A DNA stretch of 64,000 bases from Cadophora sp. MPI-SDFR-AT-0126 (taxonomy: Eukaryota > Ascomycota > Leotiomycetes > Helotiales > Ploettnerulaceae), in contig JAGMVK010000002.1 of assembly GCA_020747065.1 (NCBI GenBank), positions 806,001-870,000 of the forward strand, read 5' to 3'. Below the pieces are notes generated by a model, which worked only from the letters and a program-made list of their open reading frames with translations, had not been told where the DNA came from and searched no databases. Shown here one piece after another: positions 22,622-34,865 of this stretch. Numbering within the stretch: the first letter of the stretch is position 1; every line of letters starts with the position of its first letter. The translations under genes and the position numbers were made by a program.

Positions 22622-23698
22622 GGCTTTTTTCGAAGGCTGGGAGAAGTCTGGATTGGATAGCTTGCGTTTCCCCAGCTTGCCTTCGCCGTTCGGAATCACC
22701 TGCGATGAAATCGTGGCGTTTGATCTGCGTCCCAACTCTTGTCGCTCTTCAGGTACAGCGGGTATTGGACCCTGATCGCGGGAGGTGGAGTTTCGGTCCC
22801 AAGGAAAGCCAACTCTGGAAGTTGACTATGTAGATGGAGTTACTTTCAACAGAGATCGCAGATACTTCAGGTTTAATGTGTAGGTCGTAGCGAGAGTAAA
22901 GAAAGCTTTTGGTGTAGGTTGAAGCGTAGAAGGCGACAAAACAGTTCGACGAAGTGAGCCTCACAGCAACGAATCGAAGTGTATGGAGCTAATGACATAA
23001 CGGCAGGGAACATTAGAAATCCCGCTCTGCCTCAGGTCACCAAACGTTGGTCAGGCAGGAATTACGTTTTCAGTTACAGGTTTGAAATCAGCATTACTTT
23101 GGAGTCCTTTATAGATGACATAAGTATGGGGTGGCTTTACTGTCACTACCCAAACCCGTTCTTAGATTCTAACATCGAGAAATCCCAAGAACTTGAAGTC
23201 AATAATGCCTGTTCTAGCGCTATTCTCGCAGGGGCGGTAGATCTTCGGCATTTGAATCATGAACCCCGCGATCTTCTTTCCTACGACTGAGCTGAGGGAA
23301 GTGATGGTGAGGGTTTTCGGAGGCCTTGAGAGACAAACACTTGTCAGAGTCTTCAAGCAATCTAAAAAGCGAGACCCCGGATACCTAGCAGAAGGATACA
23401 GTGAGGCAATAATAAACGTGGCATGAAATCGGAAGGATTTGACGATGTTCAGGCACGGTGATGCAAGATAACCAAGGCGATCCCACTCCCACCACACCAC
23501 CTGTACAGCTCGCTAAGGCCGACAGTTGAGAATCACAGCTGCATGCATGAACCCCTGTCAGAAAAAGCATTTTCATTTTGTCCATTGAGAAGTATCCCCC
23601 GTGAACTGGTCCGTAATATCCCCCATCCCAATCCAAGCCTGAGCTTTGCTGCCATGATATCAATGTCTAGAAAAAAGGAAGTCTCGATCTGGGTCACT
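22622..23698. other. UBA1 upstream region and spacer
   Basis: The first ~200 bases next to UBA1 form an in-frame open extension without ATG (see findings); the next part is pyrimidine-rich on the minus strand, as expected of a 5' leader. The remainder up to the FKBP stop shows no gene. Confidence 0.5.
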
Positions 23699-24694
23699 CT
23701 AGTTGATCTTTTGAAGCTCAACATCGCTACGTAATACGTCAGCGGCTGCAACGGACAGTGCAGGAAATACATACAAGATAAGATCAGCCTTAGCTGGAAT
23801 ATGACCTGGGAAACCACTGGGTAGATGTCAGTTGTGGCAGCCCTTCTGAATATATTCGTCGGGATGCGGTGTGGGATGTAGATATTGGCATCAGCTCAGG
23901 GTCCAACGCCATGCCGCTAGGTATGCCCGTAGGTTGTGTACAGAGTACGGATGCGGTGTGACCAGATGGTGCAAGGGGTTCGAATGAGTTGGATCTCTTA
24001 CCGGTCGCCATACGCATAGTCGCTGCAAAGAAGATGGTAAGCATTGGTTACTTTGCCCGAAAGAAAGGATCTGGGTATGGTATCGTACCTGGTGATATCC
24101 AATGTGGCCTTCTCACCGACCTTCATGGTGGTGACGCCCTCATCCCAACCTGTTGTAAAGCTGTCAATTCCCTATTCGAGGATGTGTTGGGGAATTCTGC
24201 GAGGAGGATATACCCTTGATGACTCTACCAATGCCGATTTCTGTGACGAAAGCTCCACGGCCAATCGAGGAGTCGAACCTTAGGTTTAGTAAGTCAGCAA
24301 TTGGTTCAGCCTGCAGATCTGCCAGGTGATGAGGTATGGGTAGACAATGCCCAAAAACATCGGCCCAGCTCAGAGCCAAAGGCTGGGTCGTAGGCCACGA
24401 GCCTATCGGTAATCAAGCTTTCCCAAGTGCCCAATGAGGGGGAGATTTGATTGACAGTGAGACGTACTTGTCGCCCTTGTTCTCAGGCTTGGATGTATCC
24501 TTGAGATAACCAGTGTACTCGATGGTGACTCTGTCTCCGACCTTGGGAATAGCTCCATCACCCTCCTTGAGAACAGTCTTGGTGACACCCATGGTTGCTG
24601 ATGTGCGAGAGAAGCTTCGGATTGTGCTTGTAACGGTAGCTGTTGTGAGAGATTGTGTAGAGAGTCTGAGAAGTTTTGATGCTGAAGAGAACAT
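23699..24694 (-). CDS. FPR1: FKBP12-type peptidyl-prolyl isomerase with organelle leader, 147 aa
   Basis: Six exons: 24694-24468, 24278-24214, 24149-24089, 24022-24002, 23816-23775, 23726-23699. Introns are 189, 64, 66, 185 and 48 bp; exon 4 is only 21 bases. The spliced protein carries the whole FKBP core: VTIEYTGYLKD, KFDSSIGRGAF, VIKGWDEGVTTMKVGEKA, DYAYGDRGFPGHIPAKADLIFDVEL, the residues that line the FK506/proline pocket. The first 34 residues (MFSSASKLLRLSTQSL...IRSFSRTSAT) are basic, Ser/Thr-rich and free of acids, like a mitochondrial presequence. An in-frame ATG at 24592 (MGVTKTVLKEGDG) would give the 113-aa cytosolic form of normal FKBP12 length. Confidence 0.93.
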
Positions 24695-24881
24695 GGTAGG
24701 AGAAGGGAGCAAGCGGGAGAGGGGAGGAGAGGAGAGGTCTTTATGGTCTGCCCCGAGACGGATGATGTCGTTTGTTCGGCACAAGTAAAATGTTCTTTCC
24801 TTAGGTACATACCACCAACCATGCCATGCCATACCTTACCCTGCCATACCCTTCCTCCCCTGCACCTTGCCTTACGAATTA

Positions 24882-24914
24882 CTTTACTTTACCTTACCTT
24901 ACCTGACCTTACCT
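24882..24914 (+). repeat. TTACC-type simple repeat
   Basis: Imperfect run of ACTTT/ACCTT/ACCTG units upstream of the FKBP gene, within a longer CCTTACC-rich tract from about 24830. Confidence 0.6.
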
Positions 24915-25491
24915 TGCGTCTCTCTCAGCTACCTATAGCCAGGTAGCTCATCAGAATCAGCAGGAGTCGCGTTCCTCTCTTCATCCGGGGATGGATCCGG
25001 CTCGATACTTTGGTAGTGTGGCAGGCACCGCACCTCATGGAAGGTACCGGTCCAAGTCCAGTCAGTAACTTAGCTACCTAATTAGTCCGATTCAACGTTA
25101 AACCCTCCGAGCCATCTCTTGCCTTGTCTTGTCTCTCCTTTCCTCAACCTGAACCTGAACCTGAACCCCTCACAACAATTAACAGGCATGGGGCTGGTTG
25201 GCATGAGTATCGTGCTTAACTTCGTAAGGGCTTTCGCGCTTTTTGGTCCAATGCACGACCCTTTCCTTAACTGCCCTGCGAGGCGGGCATGCATGCGGTT
25301 GTTTTGGAACGGTACTGTACATACGGTACGGCGGTACGATGGTGCTACCCCTTGGAGTTTTTTTGCTTTCTTTTCTTTTGTTTCCTTTCCTTTGCCTTCC
25401 CTTTGATTCCTACCCTGCCCTGCGCCGACTTGGCTGCCGTTGCAATCACTACGCTATTGTGCTCGTGCTGCTGCTGTCCGCAGCCAGAACC

Positions 25492-25516
25492 AAAGCCAGA
25501 GCCAGAGCCAGAGCCC
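25492..25516 (+). repeat. AGAGCC hexamer repeat
   Basis: Four near-perfect AGAGCC units in the pyrimidine/GC-rich part of the gene-poor block. Confidence 0.6.
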
Positions 25517-28500
25517 ACGCCCACCCCTCACTACGTCAGAACAGGCCTTGGATCTGCGAACTTTCTTTCTCTCTCTACTCAACCGACCTCCCCTCCCTTT
25601 CCTACCCTAAAGGCCCGACGAACCACCGTCAACCCTCCGCAATTCCCAGACGACTCCCAGACTCCCAGACTCGTAGACTCCAAGTCTCGCCGAACCTTAC
25701 GATCGATGACTTAGCAGACCCAACTTAGATCAAGACTTTCTCCGCCTTGCGAGCCTACGAATATCGAAGCCTCACCCTACTTTGCCTTGCCCTACCCTGC
25801 TGCTCCGTTTATGCCGCTCCATACCATATCATGCCGGGCCCGCCGTCGTCACGTCTCAAGTCGAGAATAGCCCTCGCTATCCAAACCTACATTCTCCTCC
25901 AGCCGAATCGGTACCTACTTGTCCATACCCTTTTCGGCTTACACACCTTCCATACCCATACATTGAGCGAGCTAGCCTCCCGTCCGAGTGAAGCCCAGAG
26001 AGCCAGACTTCCTATTCTCCGCAAGCCACCCTGGATTGCCACCTCCACGAGCCGGCTGTCGACGCTATGCTATCAACTCCTGTACTCTGTAGAGTTTCGC
26101 TACCAAAAAGATACTTACTCGCGCTTGCCGCCAGTAAATCCTCGAATACTATCTGCCCAGTCACAACATCCGCGGGCTACAGCTGAGTCTGCGAGCGGAA
26201 GTTTACACCGCTGCAATCGGTGATCAACCAAACAGAAAGTACTGCAACAAACAATGGCTTTCCACATCTAGACACGGCTATCTACACCACACTAGGCATG
26301 GTCAGATGTGGCTTTCCAGGACCTGCACCGCATAGATCGGACTCTACGATTCGGCATGCTTGAAGAGAGCAGCAGCCACAGAAGCGGCTTGCCCATCAAT
26401 ACACGGAGACGGGCTATGGCGTGCAGGGCAAAGAGCCAATTCAAACGCTCCAACTACCGAAATGGCGATAGCAGCAACCCGACTGGCGGATTCCAAAACT
26501 CCTCAATTTTGCCCTGCATATTTTGCGGAGGAACTTGGCCAACAAATCCTCAATCTTTACGGTGCCTTACGCGCACCAACCCCTCTCACATTCAGCAGTG
26601 TCGTGCTATCATTTCACCTGGCCATCAATGGCCTCAATGACTGAAACCCGCATCTGATTGCTTGGAGTCTCGAGAAACATGCACGACGCGAGGGAGCGAC
26701 AAGATACTGGCTTAGCATCACACATGCACCAAAAAGATTGTCCCAGGCTTTGGAGCTACCGTCCATGAAATCTCACGGTTCATATTAACCTACGCGCCCT
26801 AGCTATACGCCCACTTGGTCTTGCATCCACTTTCTTTGGACGATTTCCCAGGTCAAGAATAGGAAAGAGAACATCCTTTGCGGTTCCCCGTATACTTGTG
26901 TGTGCCATCATATTAATCATGTCATGAATATGATCGATCTTGCGGCCCAATGACCGACCGGGTCAATCCCGATGTCGATGTTGGGTCTTCCTCGCTTGAC
27001 AGAGAGAGGCCAAGGTCTGGGTGTGACATGAAGTCCTTTGTTGCCAGTACCAGAACGGACTAATAAATGTGGACCTTGTCAAAGACCTTATTGCAAGCTC
27101 CTTTCACCCGTTCTCTCTATTTCTTCGTTCCATTCTACTGCCTGTTTATTCTCTCTGGGGTTTTATCCAAATATTGTACTTGAACTCGGCCCACAGCTTT
27201 GCCACAATTAATGCAAGACAGGGCAGTTACATCAGTTCTTCATCACGTTTTACTCGGCTATTGTATCTCTTCCGAGTTAAGGGCGCATGTTTGATGTCGC
27301 ACTCTTGGTAATCCTAGAACATTTTGCGCCATTAAATGTGGCTGTATTCTCGGGACATTGTCACCATTATAGGTCTTCTGAGGACATTAGGCCGTCCAAC
27401 TTGGGGTCTTCCACTGTTGCTACATGATTCCCAAGCACATATGGTATTGTTTTGCTTATGTCTTTGGACCACAAAACCGCTTCTGGTCCCGAAACACACC
27501 AGAAACAAGTATATCCGGCGTCTTATAGCTTGAGCCTGCCAATAGAACGTTTGATGGATGCTTTTCGGGAAGCCGGAAGGTTCCTACCGCAGTTTTATTG
27601 CATCACGATTCTATTATTATCATAGCATGCATGTTCCAGTGTTGATGACCTGGATTTGAATGTAAGACTAAGGAGTCAGGCTGGGTTCGATGCCTTTCTC
27701 TGCTCGGCTTCTTGATCACGCGAATGCCCTCTGGATGAATTGCTCGGTTCGTCTACTGCTGCTGCATTTTCATCAAACAATTCATCCAAGATGAACTCAT
27801 GGTCCACGCAAGCTTCCCCACAATAGCAAGGGTTTCCTGCCTCTTTCTCCAGAGTAATGTTATCACCCGCTGAAGATCTTGCTTTCAATTTTCTGCTCAC
27901 TATGAGCATCCGGCGCATCGGTTGTCCAGGACGGCACAAAGAGCTGGGGGTATAGGAACCAGTCTAGTACTAAGGTACACACACCTTCTGTGGGTCCTGC
28001 CATACGAAAATGACGAGGGGCATGATGCAGTCCACACATGTCGTCTGGCCAGATGTCGAAGGTCTTCTTTCGTGCCGCACGGGGAAGAAGGCCCGCTGAA
28101 GTTGAAGTATGGTACCGCTATTTCTTCAGACGTCTCTGGCTAATGGAACCCTTTACGACGAATGCGGAGCCTTCTTTTGGATTTCATTGCATTCGGTGTG
28201 GTAGTGCAGCATGTCAGTCTCCTCTCAGAACGTCCCTGGTTGATGTGATTGACTTCTTCAGCGAGAAGATCTCTCTTGGCCCATCACTGTCAATACAATT
28301 ATACGGCCGGCGACTGAGTTCTTGTCATATGTCATGTATCCTCTCTATGATGAGCGTGGCACGGCTTCTCGCGCTTAGCGTTGTGGACCTTCTCTGGGTT
28401 TCTTGATAGCAAAACCACGGCAAAAATCGTACTGCGGGACCACGAGTAGACTGCGGAGACATTCAATTTTGGTGTGTCTCTGCCTACTGGTTCGTATCTT

Positions 28501-30492
28501 TGGTATCATCTACTAGGATATTACCCTTGAAATCCGCGAGTCAAAAAGTAAGAGCACAGGTCTTTAGGGGAATGGATGCGCTGAGGCTGCTTTTCCTTTC
28601 ATCCTCCGTTCCCGTTCTGCACCGCACTTATCCCGCCTTTGGCTCAACTCCCAGAAAACGCTGTCGTGGCAAGTGCACATTCACACGTCATCTTTAAAGA
28701 ACAGAAAAATACTTTTGCCTCGCGGTCGAAGCATCTTCACCACAGCATTCTGGACATTGCTCGGTGAAAGCAATCCTCTGCCAGCATGCGGTCCCTCAGA
28801 TTCGAAGCTTCGATGTTGGACTCGTCACCTCACATCCTTTTGATATTTCGGCGCCTCTGAATTGTGGAGCGTATGGAGCAAGCTCAACGCTTCAGTTGAC
28901 CGTGGACACCTCGCAGCCGTCTTTCTTTTCAAGACGGCTGGTACCTGTCGACCTCTGCACGATTCCCTTTCACGCTCTGCCGTCGCTTATCCCGTTACCA
29001 ACAAGCATCGACAGAAGGCCGTGACCAACTTGAGCTTCAAATGCCACGATTCAGACCAACAGATATGGGCAAGCCGCTGGTGTGGCCGGAGACATTGCAA
29101 TACGACCCAGACAGCATAGGGGAATGCATTCTGCTTCGAAATCTCCTTGCATGGCAATCCAAGGTCTCGTCGCGCCATTTTATGGAATCTCGGACCAAAC
29201 ATTTAGTGCTACGAGGGGGAGAGAGCATGGCAGACGAGATGAAAGTTCTCCTAGGCCTACTCCAGTCCTCGAAGTTCTATCGAAGTGGAAAAGAATGAGA
29301 AACGAGGCTCTTGACTATCGTTTTCGGAGTTGATATTGTCAATTGCTGATCTACTGTCATATTTCCGGCTTTCTAATTCTCCAGATTTCACAGAGTGTGG
29401 AGGTATCTCGTTCCGGGGAATTTCCTCCAACGGCGTGAAGGTCAATCCAAGGATAATTGGCACTACACGTTTTGGCCTGGCTCCTAGAATATCTACTCAA
29501 TCCCATGGGGACCACGTCACCTTCAAAAGTTTACTGGCGACAGTCGGTCCGAGTTTGCTCTTTCACGGGGTCCTGACCGGGGCAGTATAAATACTCCGCC
29601 TGGACGTGAATGCCAGTCCAAATCACCAACTTTTGTGTTTGGGTTCGGAATTGGAGCTTGGACTTGACACACGTCGAAATACTTTACACCAATTCGCCGA
29701 TGTCTGCGATTGTTCCCTCTACATCGCACTGACTATTGAGGGCTTTGAAGAGCAGGATAACCTGCGAAATCTACCCAATTTCCCGGAATTGCGATATTTG
29801 AACCTGCAGAAACTGAAGCTTTAAGAGGGAACAAGTGTTCAGCCAATGTCGAAGTATGGCATGGCCGCTCACGGATCTTCTTCATGATACTATGCCACAT
29901 CTTTGGTCTTTTGATTGTGACTCTTCGTTCATGGTCCCAGGTACTGTTGTTTATACTTGTCGGGTCATGTGCGTCGCTTGAGGTTAACGTCCTTGGTGAT
30001 CAATATTATATGTTTCAAATGCTCGATCCGTGGAATAGAGATAGCTGAGCTTGAGCGGCCATTGGATTCAGGCAGATCGTGAAATTTAGCTTGTAGGGAG
30101 AAGGAGGTAGGAAGGGTTGAGAATGCTGAAGAAATGTTAGCGACCTTGTATGACACAAAATACGCCTGAGGAGCACTCTTGGGCATAAATGACCCCAGGA
30201 CTCAATTTCCTCAGCGACCACTCCCTCCTGAAGCCTCATGAGACATCATGAATCGATACATAAAGATCAGGTAGGTCGCTTACTGTTGTAGCCCAAGATC
30301 TTTTGCTTACTTCCAAGTCCAACGTACTCTAACGGAAAAGCAATTTGAGCAGCCAAGAGACTGGTATCGCCGCAAGCCATCACCCCGCAATTCCTAACCA
30401 CAGGACATTGGCTCCACTCACAATTAATACAATGCTTCATTAACAGCCCGCAGCCCTCTCATCTGACAAGGTATGATTGACTCATTTTCAGG

Positions 30493-32846
30493 ATGTTCAA
30501 GAAAGCCAAACAGTTCGCACTTAGTCGGCGTGCGTCCACCACCAAGCAAACAAATAGTGGGGGGCTGTCTACGCCGTATTTACCTACAGTCACTCCCGAT
30601 GCTGTGTCACCTGGGATCAGAGACCAGGTTCAGTACTCATCCGCCTATCATGAGTCTGAGCCTACTCGTGATGGATTACCTACGATTACAGTAGATAGCG
30701 AGGATGTAGACGGTCTACAGGACCGTGGCGAGACGACACTCTGCGTGACATGCGGCCCTTTGACAACATGCACTGAACAACCCGTCTCGACAATAGATAT
30801 TTTTAGGTCTGCCGACGGCCATTGCTCCATCTGCCTTCTCTTCTCCAGTGTCTGCCTGCTGGCAGACAACAATGTTTCCGTCGGCTATTTATCATCCTGG
30901 TCTGGCATTAAAGGCGGCTTCGGGGTCTATTTGATCACGAAGATTATCGAAGGCGGCCTTCAGCGACCTGGGATCACTGTTGCCGTCGTGGTTCTCGCTG
31001 TGGACGGAGGTATGTGTCCTGGCTAGGTTCTCCCTCCTACTAATTCAGATCAGAGAGGTCTCCATCGCCATTTCCTTGGTTACCGAATGTTACCAAGTCT
31101 CCGTTCACTCGGAGTCAAGTGCGAGATACTCAGATGCTCTCGGCGTGGATCGGTGAATGCCAGGCAAATCATCCATCGTGCCGGCAAGACATGTTACCGA
31201 AACTTCCCACGAGAATCATTGATGTTGGGAGTAACACAGTACAGCCATCTCTCAAAATTACCAATGGTGAAGTTGGAAGATATCTGGCTCTTAGCCACCG
31301 CTGGGGAACTCTGAATTCCCAAGTCAAAATGCTTGTCACGAAGCGGGGGTCCATCGAGGACTTCTGTCGCGAAATATCCTTGGACTTATTTCCTCTGACA
31401 TTCAGACACGCAATCGAAGTCTCTCGCTCGCTAGGAATCCAGTATATCTGGATCGACTCTCTATGCATTATTCAGGATGACTATCAGGACTGGGAGATCG
31501 AGGCAGCTAGGATGGGCGACATATATGAAAATGCTTACGCAACGCTCTTCGCTGAACGAGCGGCCCACTGCGACGAAGGCCTTTTCCAAAATGAAGAAGA
31601 CAAGAGTATCACGAATGACTTCATCCGCGAAATCAAGTATCAAGATCCGCAGACAGGCGATAATTATTGGATCTTGGCGTCCACTCGACACACATACTAT
31701 CCGAATTCTCTCGCTCCTGAAGAAGCATTCTGCTTAGTTGACAAAGCCGTCTCGCAACTCCAAAATCGAGGCTGGATCATGCAGGAGGAAATTCTTTCCC
31801 GTCGCAAGATTTGCTTCTCTAGCACTGAGCTGCATTGGCAGTGCGCCTCAATATCACGTTGTGAATGTGGTCTGCAGTCCCTGACCGAGGCGCGATTTAC
31901 GGACAATGACTTGACCAGGAATCTGTTGATGACTCAAAGGTCTGACGGTAACGTGACAAGAGGATTGTCAGCCAGCAATAGTAGCAGGAGACTTGCTGGC
32001 CGCACCACAGACTTGAACAAGTCATGGAAGAAATTAGTCGAGATGTACGGTCACCGCACGTTCACATACGAGAGAGACAGACTTTCTGCCCTCGCAGGAG
32101 TCGCGTCTAAACTCGGCCGTCCACCAGAAAACTACTGGGCGGGAATCTGGCGCGAGAATGCTAACAGCCAGCTTCTCTGGCGTGGCTGGAATCGACCGGA
32201 TGCTCTTTGCGCGAGACACGAAACGTATTGCGCGCCTACTTGGTCCTGGGCTTCCCTCCAAGGAGGGATAGTTTTCTGTTCTTTTGGAACAGACAGCCGT
32301 CAATATCCAGCTACACAGATATGGAAGGTCATGGATGGGTCTTGCAAGCCCTCGGGCGAGAACCCCTTGGGTCCCGTCTCGATGGGGACCGTGAGGGTTC
32401 AGAGCAAAGTTGTCGAAGTGTTTGTCGATGAGTGCAAAGGGCCGGCTCCGAAGATTGACACTTATGCTGCCATGCAGTCGCATGAGCGACGGGGGATACA
32501 CGAGCGTACACGGGAAGGAAAGACATATCACCTCATTGTACGGCCTACCCAAGCGGGAAATACTTCTATGTTAGAAGCAGGTCCCTCGGTCATATCTCTT
32601 GATACTGTAGACGACTGGGAGATGTTCGCTGGGAAGACTGAGCAGAGGTTCCTTTACCTCATTGCGCAAGTCGGGTCTGCGACTGGAGCGGCGATGACGG
32701 ATTATACGTTAAGGACTATGGGATTGTTGATCCGTGAGTCTGCTTCGCATCCCGGGTGCTGGGAACGGGTATGCATGGTTGCGCCAAGGGGGTGGTGGGG
32801 AGATTGGCAGGTTCTTGCTGAGGATCGTGAGCTTGTCTTGAGGTAG
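30493..32846 (+). CDS. HET-domain protein, 769 aa
   Basis: Exons 30493-31009 and 31054-32846 joined over a 44-bp intron (GTATGT, branch CTACTAAT, CAG). HET domains act in heterokaryon incompatibility and regulated cell death. The domain is seen as YLALSHRWGTLNSQVKML, IQYIWIDSLCIIQDDYQDWE, AARMGDIYENAYATLFAE and, downstream, QNRGWIMQEEILSRRKICF; then YCAPTWSWASLQGGI, typical of the C-terminal half. An N-terminal Cys-containing part (LCVTCGPLTTCTEQ, HCSICLLFSS) precedes the domain. Converges tail to tail with a second HET gene about 200 bases downstream. Confidence 0.9.
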
Positions 32847-33047
32847 TCATGTGTCATCTGTTCCCTGACGAGGGCATATGAATAGCTCCGAGGCTTCTCA
32901 AGAGAAATGATGGATTGTCTATTCAATCAAGTGTGGACCTCGGGGAAGCGAGGGATTCGCATCATCCACATTAAATTATGGAGCTTTGAACTGTAGTCGA
33001 AAGTCTACAACCACCCAAATATAGTTTTAAATGATTACTCTTCGGAT

Positions 33048-34865
33048 TTATCTCGTCAGCAGTTGCAAAGTCGCAACGTCAACATAAAAGCTAATGCTAT
33101 TGGTACACGCCGGAAACTCCTCTTCATTCGGGACGAAATACTTGAAATTCTTCGTCGACCACTCATTAAGTCTCATCGAACTGCATCCCTCACGATTGAA
33201 AATCAGAGATCTCCCAACAAAAACGTACTTGTCACCCTGGCGACGAATGATCGCAGCAGCATCACAATTCAAGAAGTGACAAGTGAAGTCACCTTCTTTC
33301 GCTTCAGCCGGCGCGATACCCATCAGGCCGGACTTCTCGAGGAAAAGTTTGAATCCGCCCTCTTTCTTGACCTCGAGACTGTTCCGCCTCTTCACGTTGC
33401 GCCCGTGAGCTTCGGGTATGAAGCCGCCATCGCTGACTTGTTCTTCGTCTCGAGGCTCGTACTGTTGAGGAGACCAGCCCCGCATACCGTATGAGATACG
33501 ACTGTTGAAGGAAACCACTCTCCTCTGATCATCCTCGTCGAACCCGTCCACGCCGTTTTGAAGGATGGTCGTCCGCTTGAGTGTCTTTCTTGGTCTGCAG
33601 TGGTATGTTGGGAGGCTTCGGAATGTGTTTGCGACATCGTCGACTGATGTGTCTTTGGTGTATGGATGAGAATGAGTGATGGCCCCGCCAATGAACCCCT
33701 TAATCAGGATGACTCCAGCAGCCATGGACCGTGGGATGGACAATGATGCCGATATTGCCTCCAAAACGTCTTGGTTGATGTTAAGCGAGACATCTCCGAG
33801 GTTCCTTTGGACAGACTGGCTAGCTCTCACGATAGACTTCGAGAAGCCGAGATGTCGAGTTCCGAGCGGCGTCTTGGACTCATAGTTCCGTGCCAGGAAC
33901 CAAGTGACGTCGACGTAGACTTCAAGTAAAGTCTTCTCATAGTTGGCGATGAGTGGCTCTGGTGACGAGAGGTCGGCAAGTGCTAGAACTGCGTAAATTT
34001 TGTCTCGAGGCTCCTTGCATCGGGAATGTTCAAAGGCTTCTAGAAGAAATTGTAGGCTGAAAATACGTCGGCCTTGGCTTCGAAGCCGTGCATGTCTTGT
34101 TGCTAGGCTTTCTTGAATGGAATCAACAGCGCTCGGATACTGCTGGTCACGGTCCTTTGGGTGTGGCAGTTTCTCGATTTCTTGACAGACGGCCTCAAAA
34201 GGTTCCCAATCTAGAGAATCTTCGCCGCATTGTATCCTGCATCGGGAAGCGAGTGCGATCTCTTGGATGATCCAACGTCTCTTCCAGTATCGTCGCTTGC
34301 ACAGATCGTCCAGGGCTTCCCATTTCTGTTGGTTCTGGGGGTTTTGGATGAACTTCAACAGCTCATACTTGCGCAACAGAGGGTCATTCTCTGGGCCATA
34401 CGGGCACATCTCTTTGTAGATGTCCATGATGAAGGAGAGAGCCATGCGGCTGTTGTTCGACTTTGCACCAATATAGATGAAAACTCTGTCAGCTTGCCCA
34501 TAGATCTCGCCCATACGGGGAATCTGCGAACTACGCTCCTTGTCGTTCGACTGATTGATACAGATTGCGTCGACCCAAAGCACACGTTCATGGTACGGGC
34601 GACGGAGAGAAAGAAGTGCATCGTACAAGTTGTCTCTTACTCGTGCCGAAACACCATCGATCCAGACATCATGGTGCTGATCTTTGCTGCTGCCCCAAGA
34701 GTAAGACAGAGCCTCGTAGCTGGGCTTGGATTCGAGATATCCTGAGGCGAGTCTGCACTGGATTCTGTCGGGCTGAGACCCAGGAAGTAACTTGAGGAGA
34801 CGGATCTGACCTGCCTTCAGGGTTTGATATGGGTAGGGAATATTTATCGATGGTGTATTCGCCAT
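33048..34865 (-). CDS. HET-domain protein, 605 aa
   Basis: Single exon from the ATG at 34865. HET motifs: YEALSYSWGSSKDQHHDVW, RVLWVDAICINQSNDKERS, QIPRMGEIYGQADRVFIYIG and RRYWKRRWIIQEIALASRC. The C-terminus keeps the usual HET-family ending pattern (GDFTCHFLNCDAAAIIRRQG, YVFVGRSLIFN). It belongs to a different HET subgroup from the neighbour on the plus strand, so the pair is not a simple duplication. A predicted role is allorecognition and cell death; the partner is unknown. Confidence 0.9.
   Translation of the reverse strand: MANTPSINIPYPYQTLKAGQIRLLKLLPGSQPDRIQCRLASGYLESKPSYEALSYSWGSSKDQHHDVWIDGVSARVRDNLYDALLSLRRPYHERVLWVDAICINQSNDKERSSQIPRMGEIYGQADRVFIYIGAKSNNSRMALSFIMDIYKEMCPYGPENDPLLRKYELLKFIQNPQNQQKWEALDDLCKRRYWKRRWIIQEIALASRCRIQCGEDSLDWEPFEAVCQEIEKLPHPKDRDQQYPSAVDSIQESLATRHARLRSQGRRIFSLQFLLEAFEHSRCKEPRDKIYAVLALADLSSPEPLIANYEKTLLEVYVDVTWFLARNYESKTPLGTRHLGFSKSIVRASQSVQRNLGDVSLNINQDVLEAISASLSIPRSMAAGVILIKGFIGGAITHSHPYTKDTSVDDVANTFRSLPTYHCRPRKTLKRTTILQNGVDGFDEDDQRRVVSFNSRISYGMRGWSPQQYEPRDEEQVSDGGFIPEAHGRNVKRRNSLEVKKEGGFKLFLEKSGLMGIAPAEAKEGDFTCHFLNCDAAAIIRRQGDKYVFVGRSLIFNREGCSSMRLNEWSTKNFKYFVPNEEEFPACTNSISFYVDVATLQLLTR

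Larger units (their letters stand above)
24695..30492. other. Gene-poor block of about 5.8 kb
   Basis: No gene could be supported. 24800-26300 is pyrimidine-rich on the plus strand with low-complexity runs; its long frames translate to repetitive or compositionally odd peptides. 27650-29830 contains small frames (for example 29041-29298, 29606-29824 with a Leu-rich end, and a minus-strand one at 27676-27912 with PCYCGEAC), and a possible minus-strand splice near 27950-27990, but stops break every attempt to join them; this may be a decayed gene. A possible 5'-UTR intron ends at 30490 just before the HET gene. Confidence 0.4.

Noticed and set aside
22749..22964. Possible upstream coding exon of UBA1
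   Set aside because: Sequence is pyrimidine-rich leader-like, lacks a donor joining it in frame, and does not resemble E1 N-termini.
22979..23290. 104-codon plus-strand frame between UBA1 and FKBP
   Set aside because: No recognisable content; overlapping minus-strand frame of similar length.
25243..26223. Long plus-strand frames in the gene-poor block
   Set aside because: They arise from pyrimidine-rich and hexamer-repeat sequence; the peptides are low complexity and have no domain.
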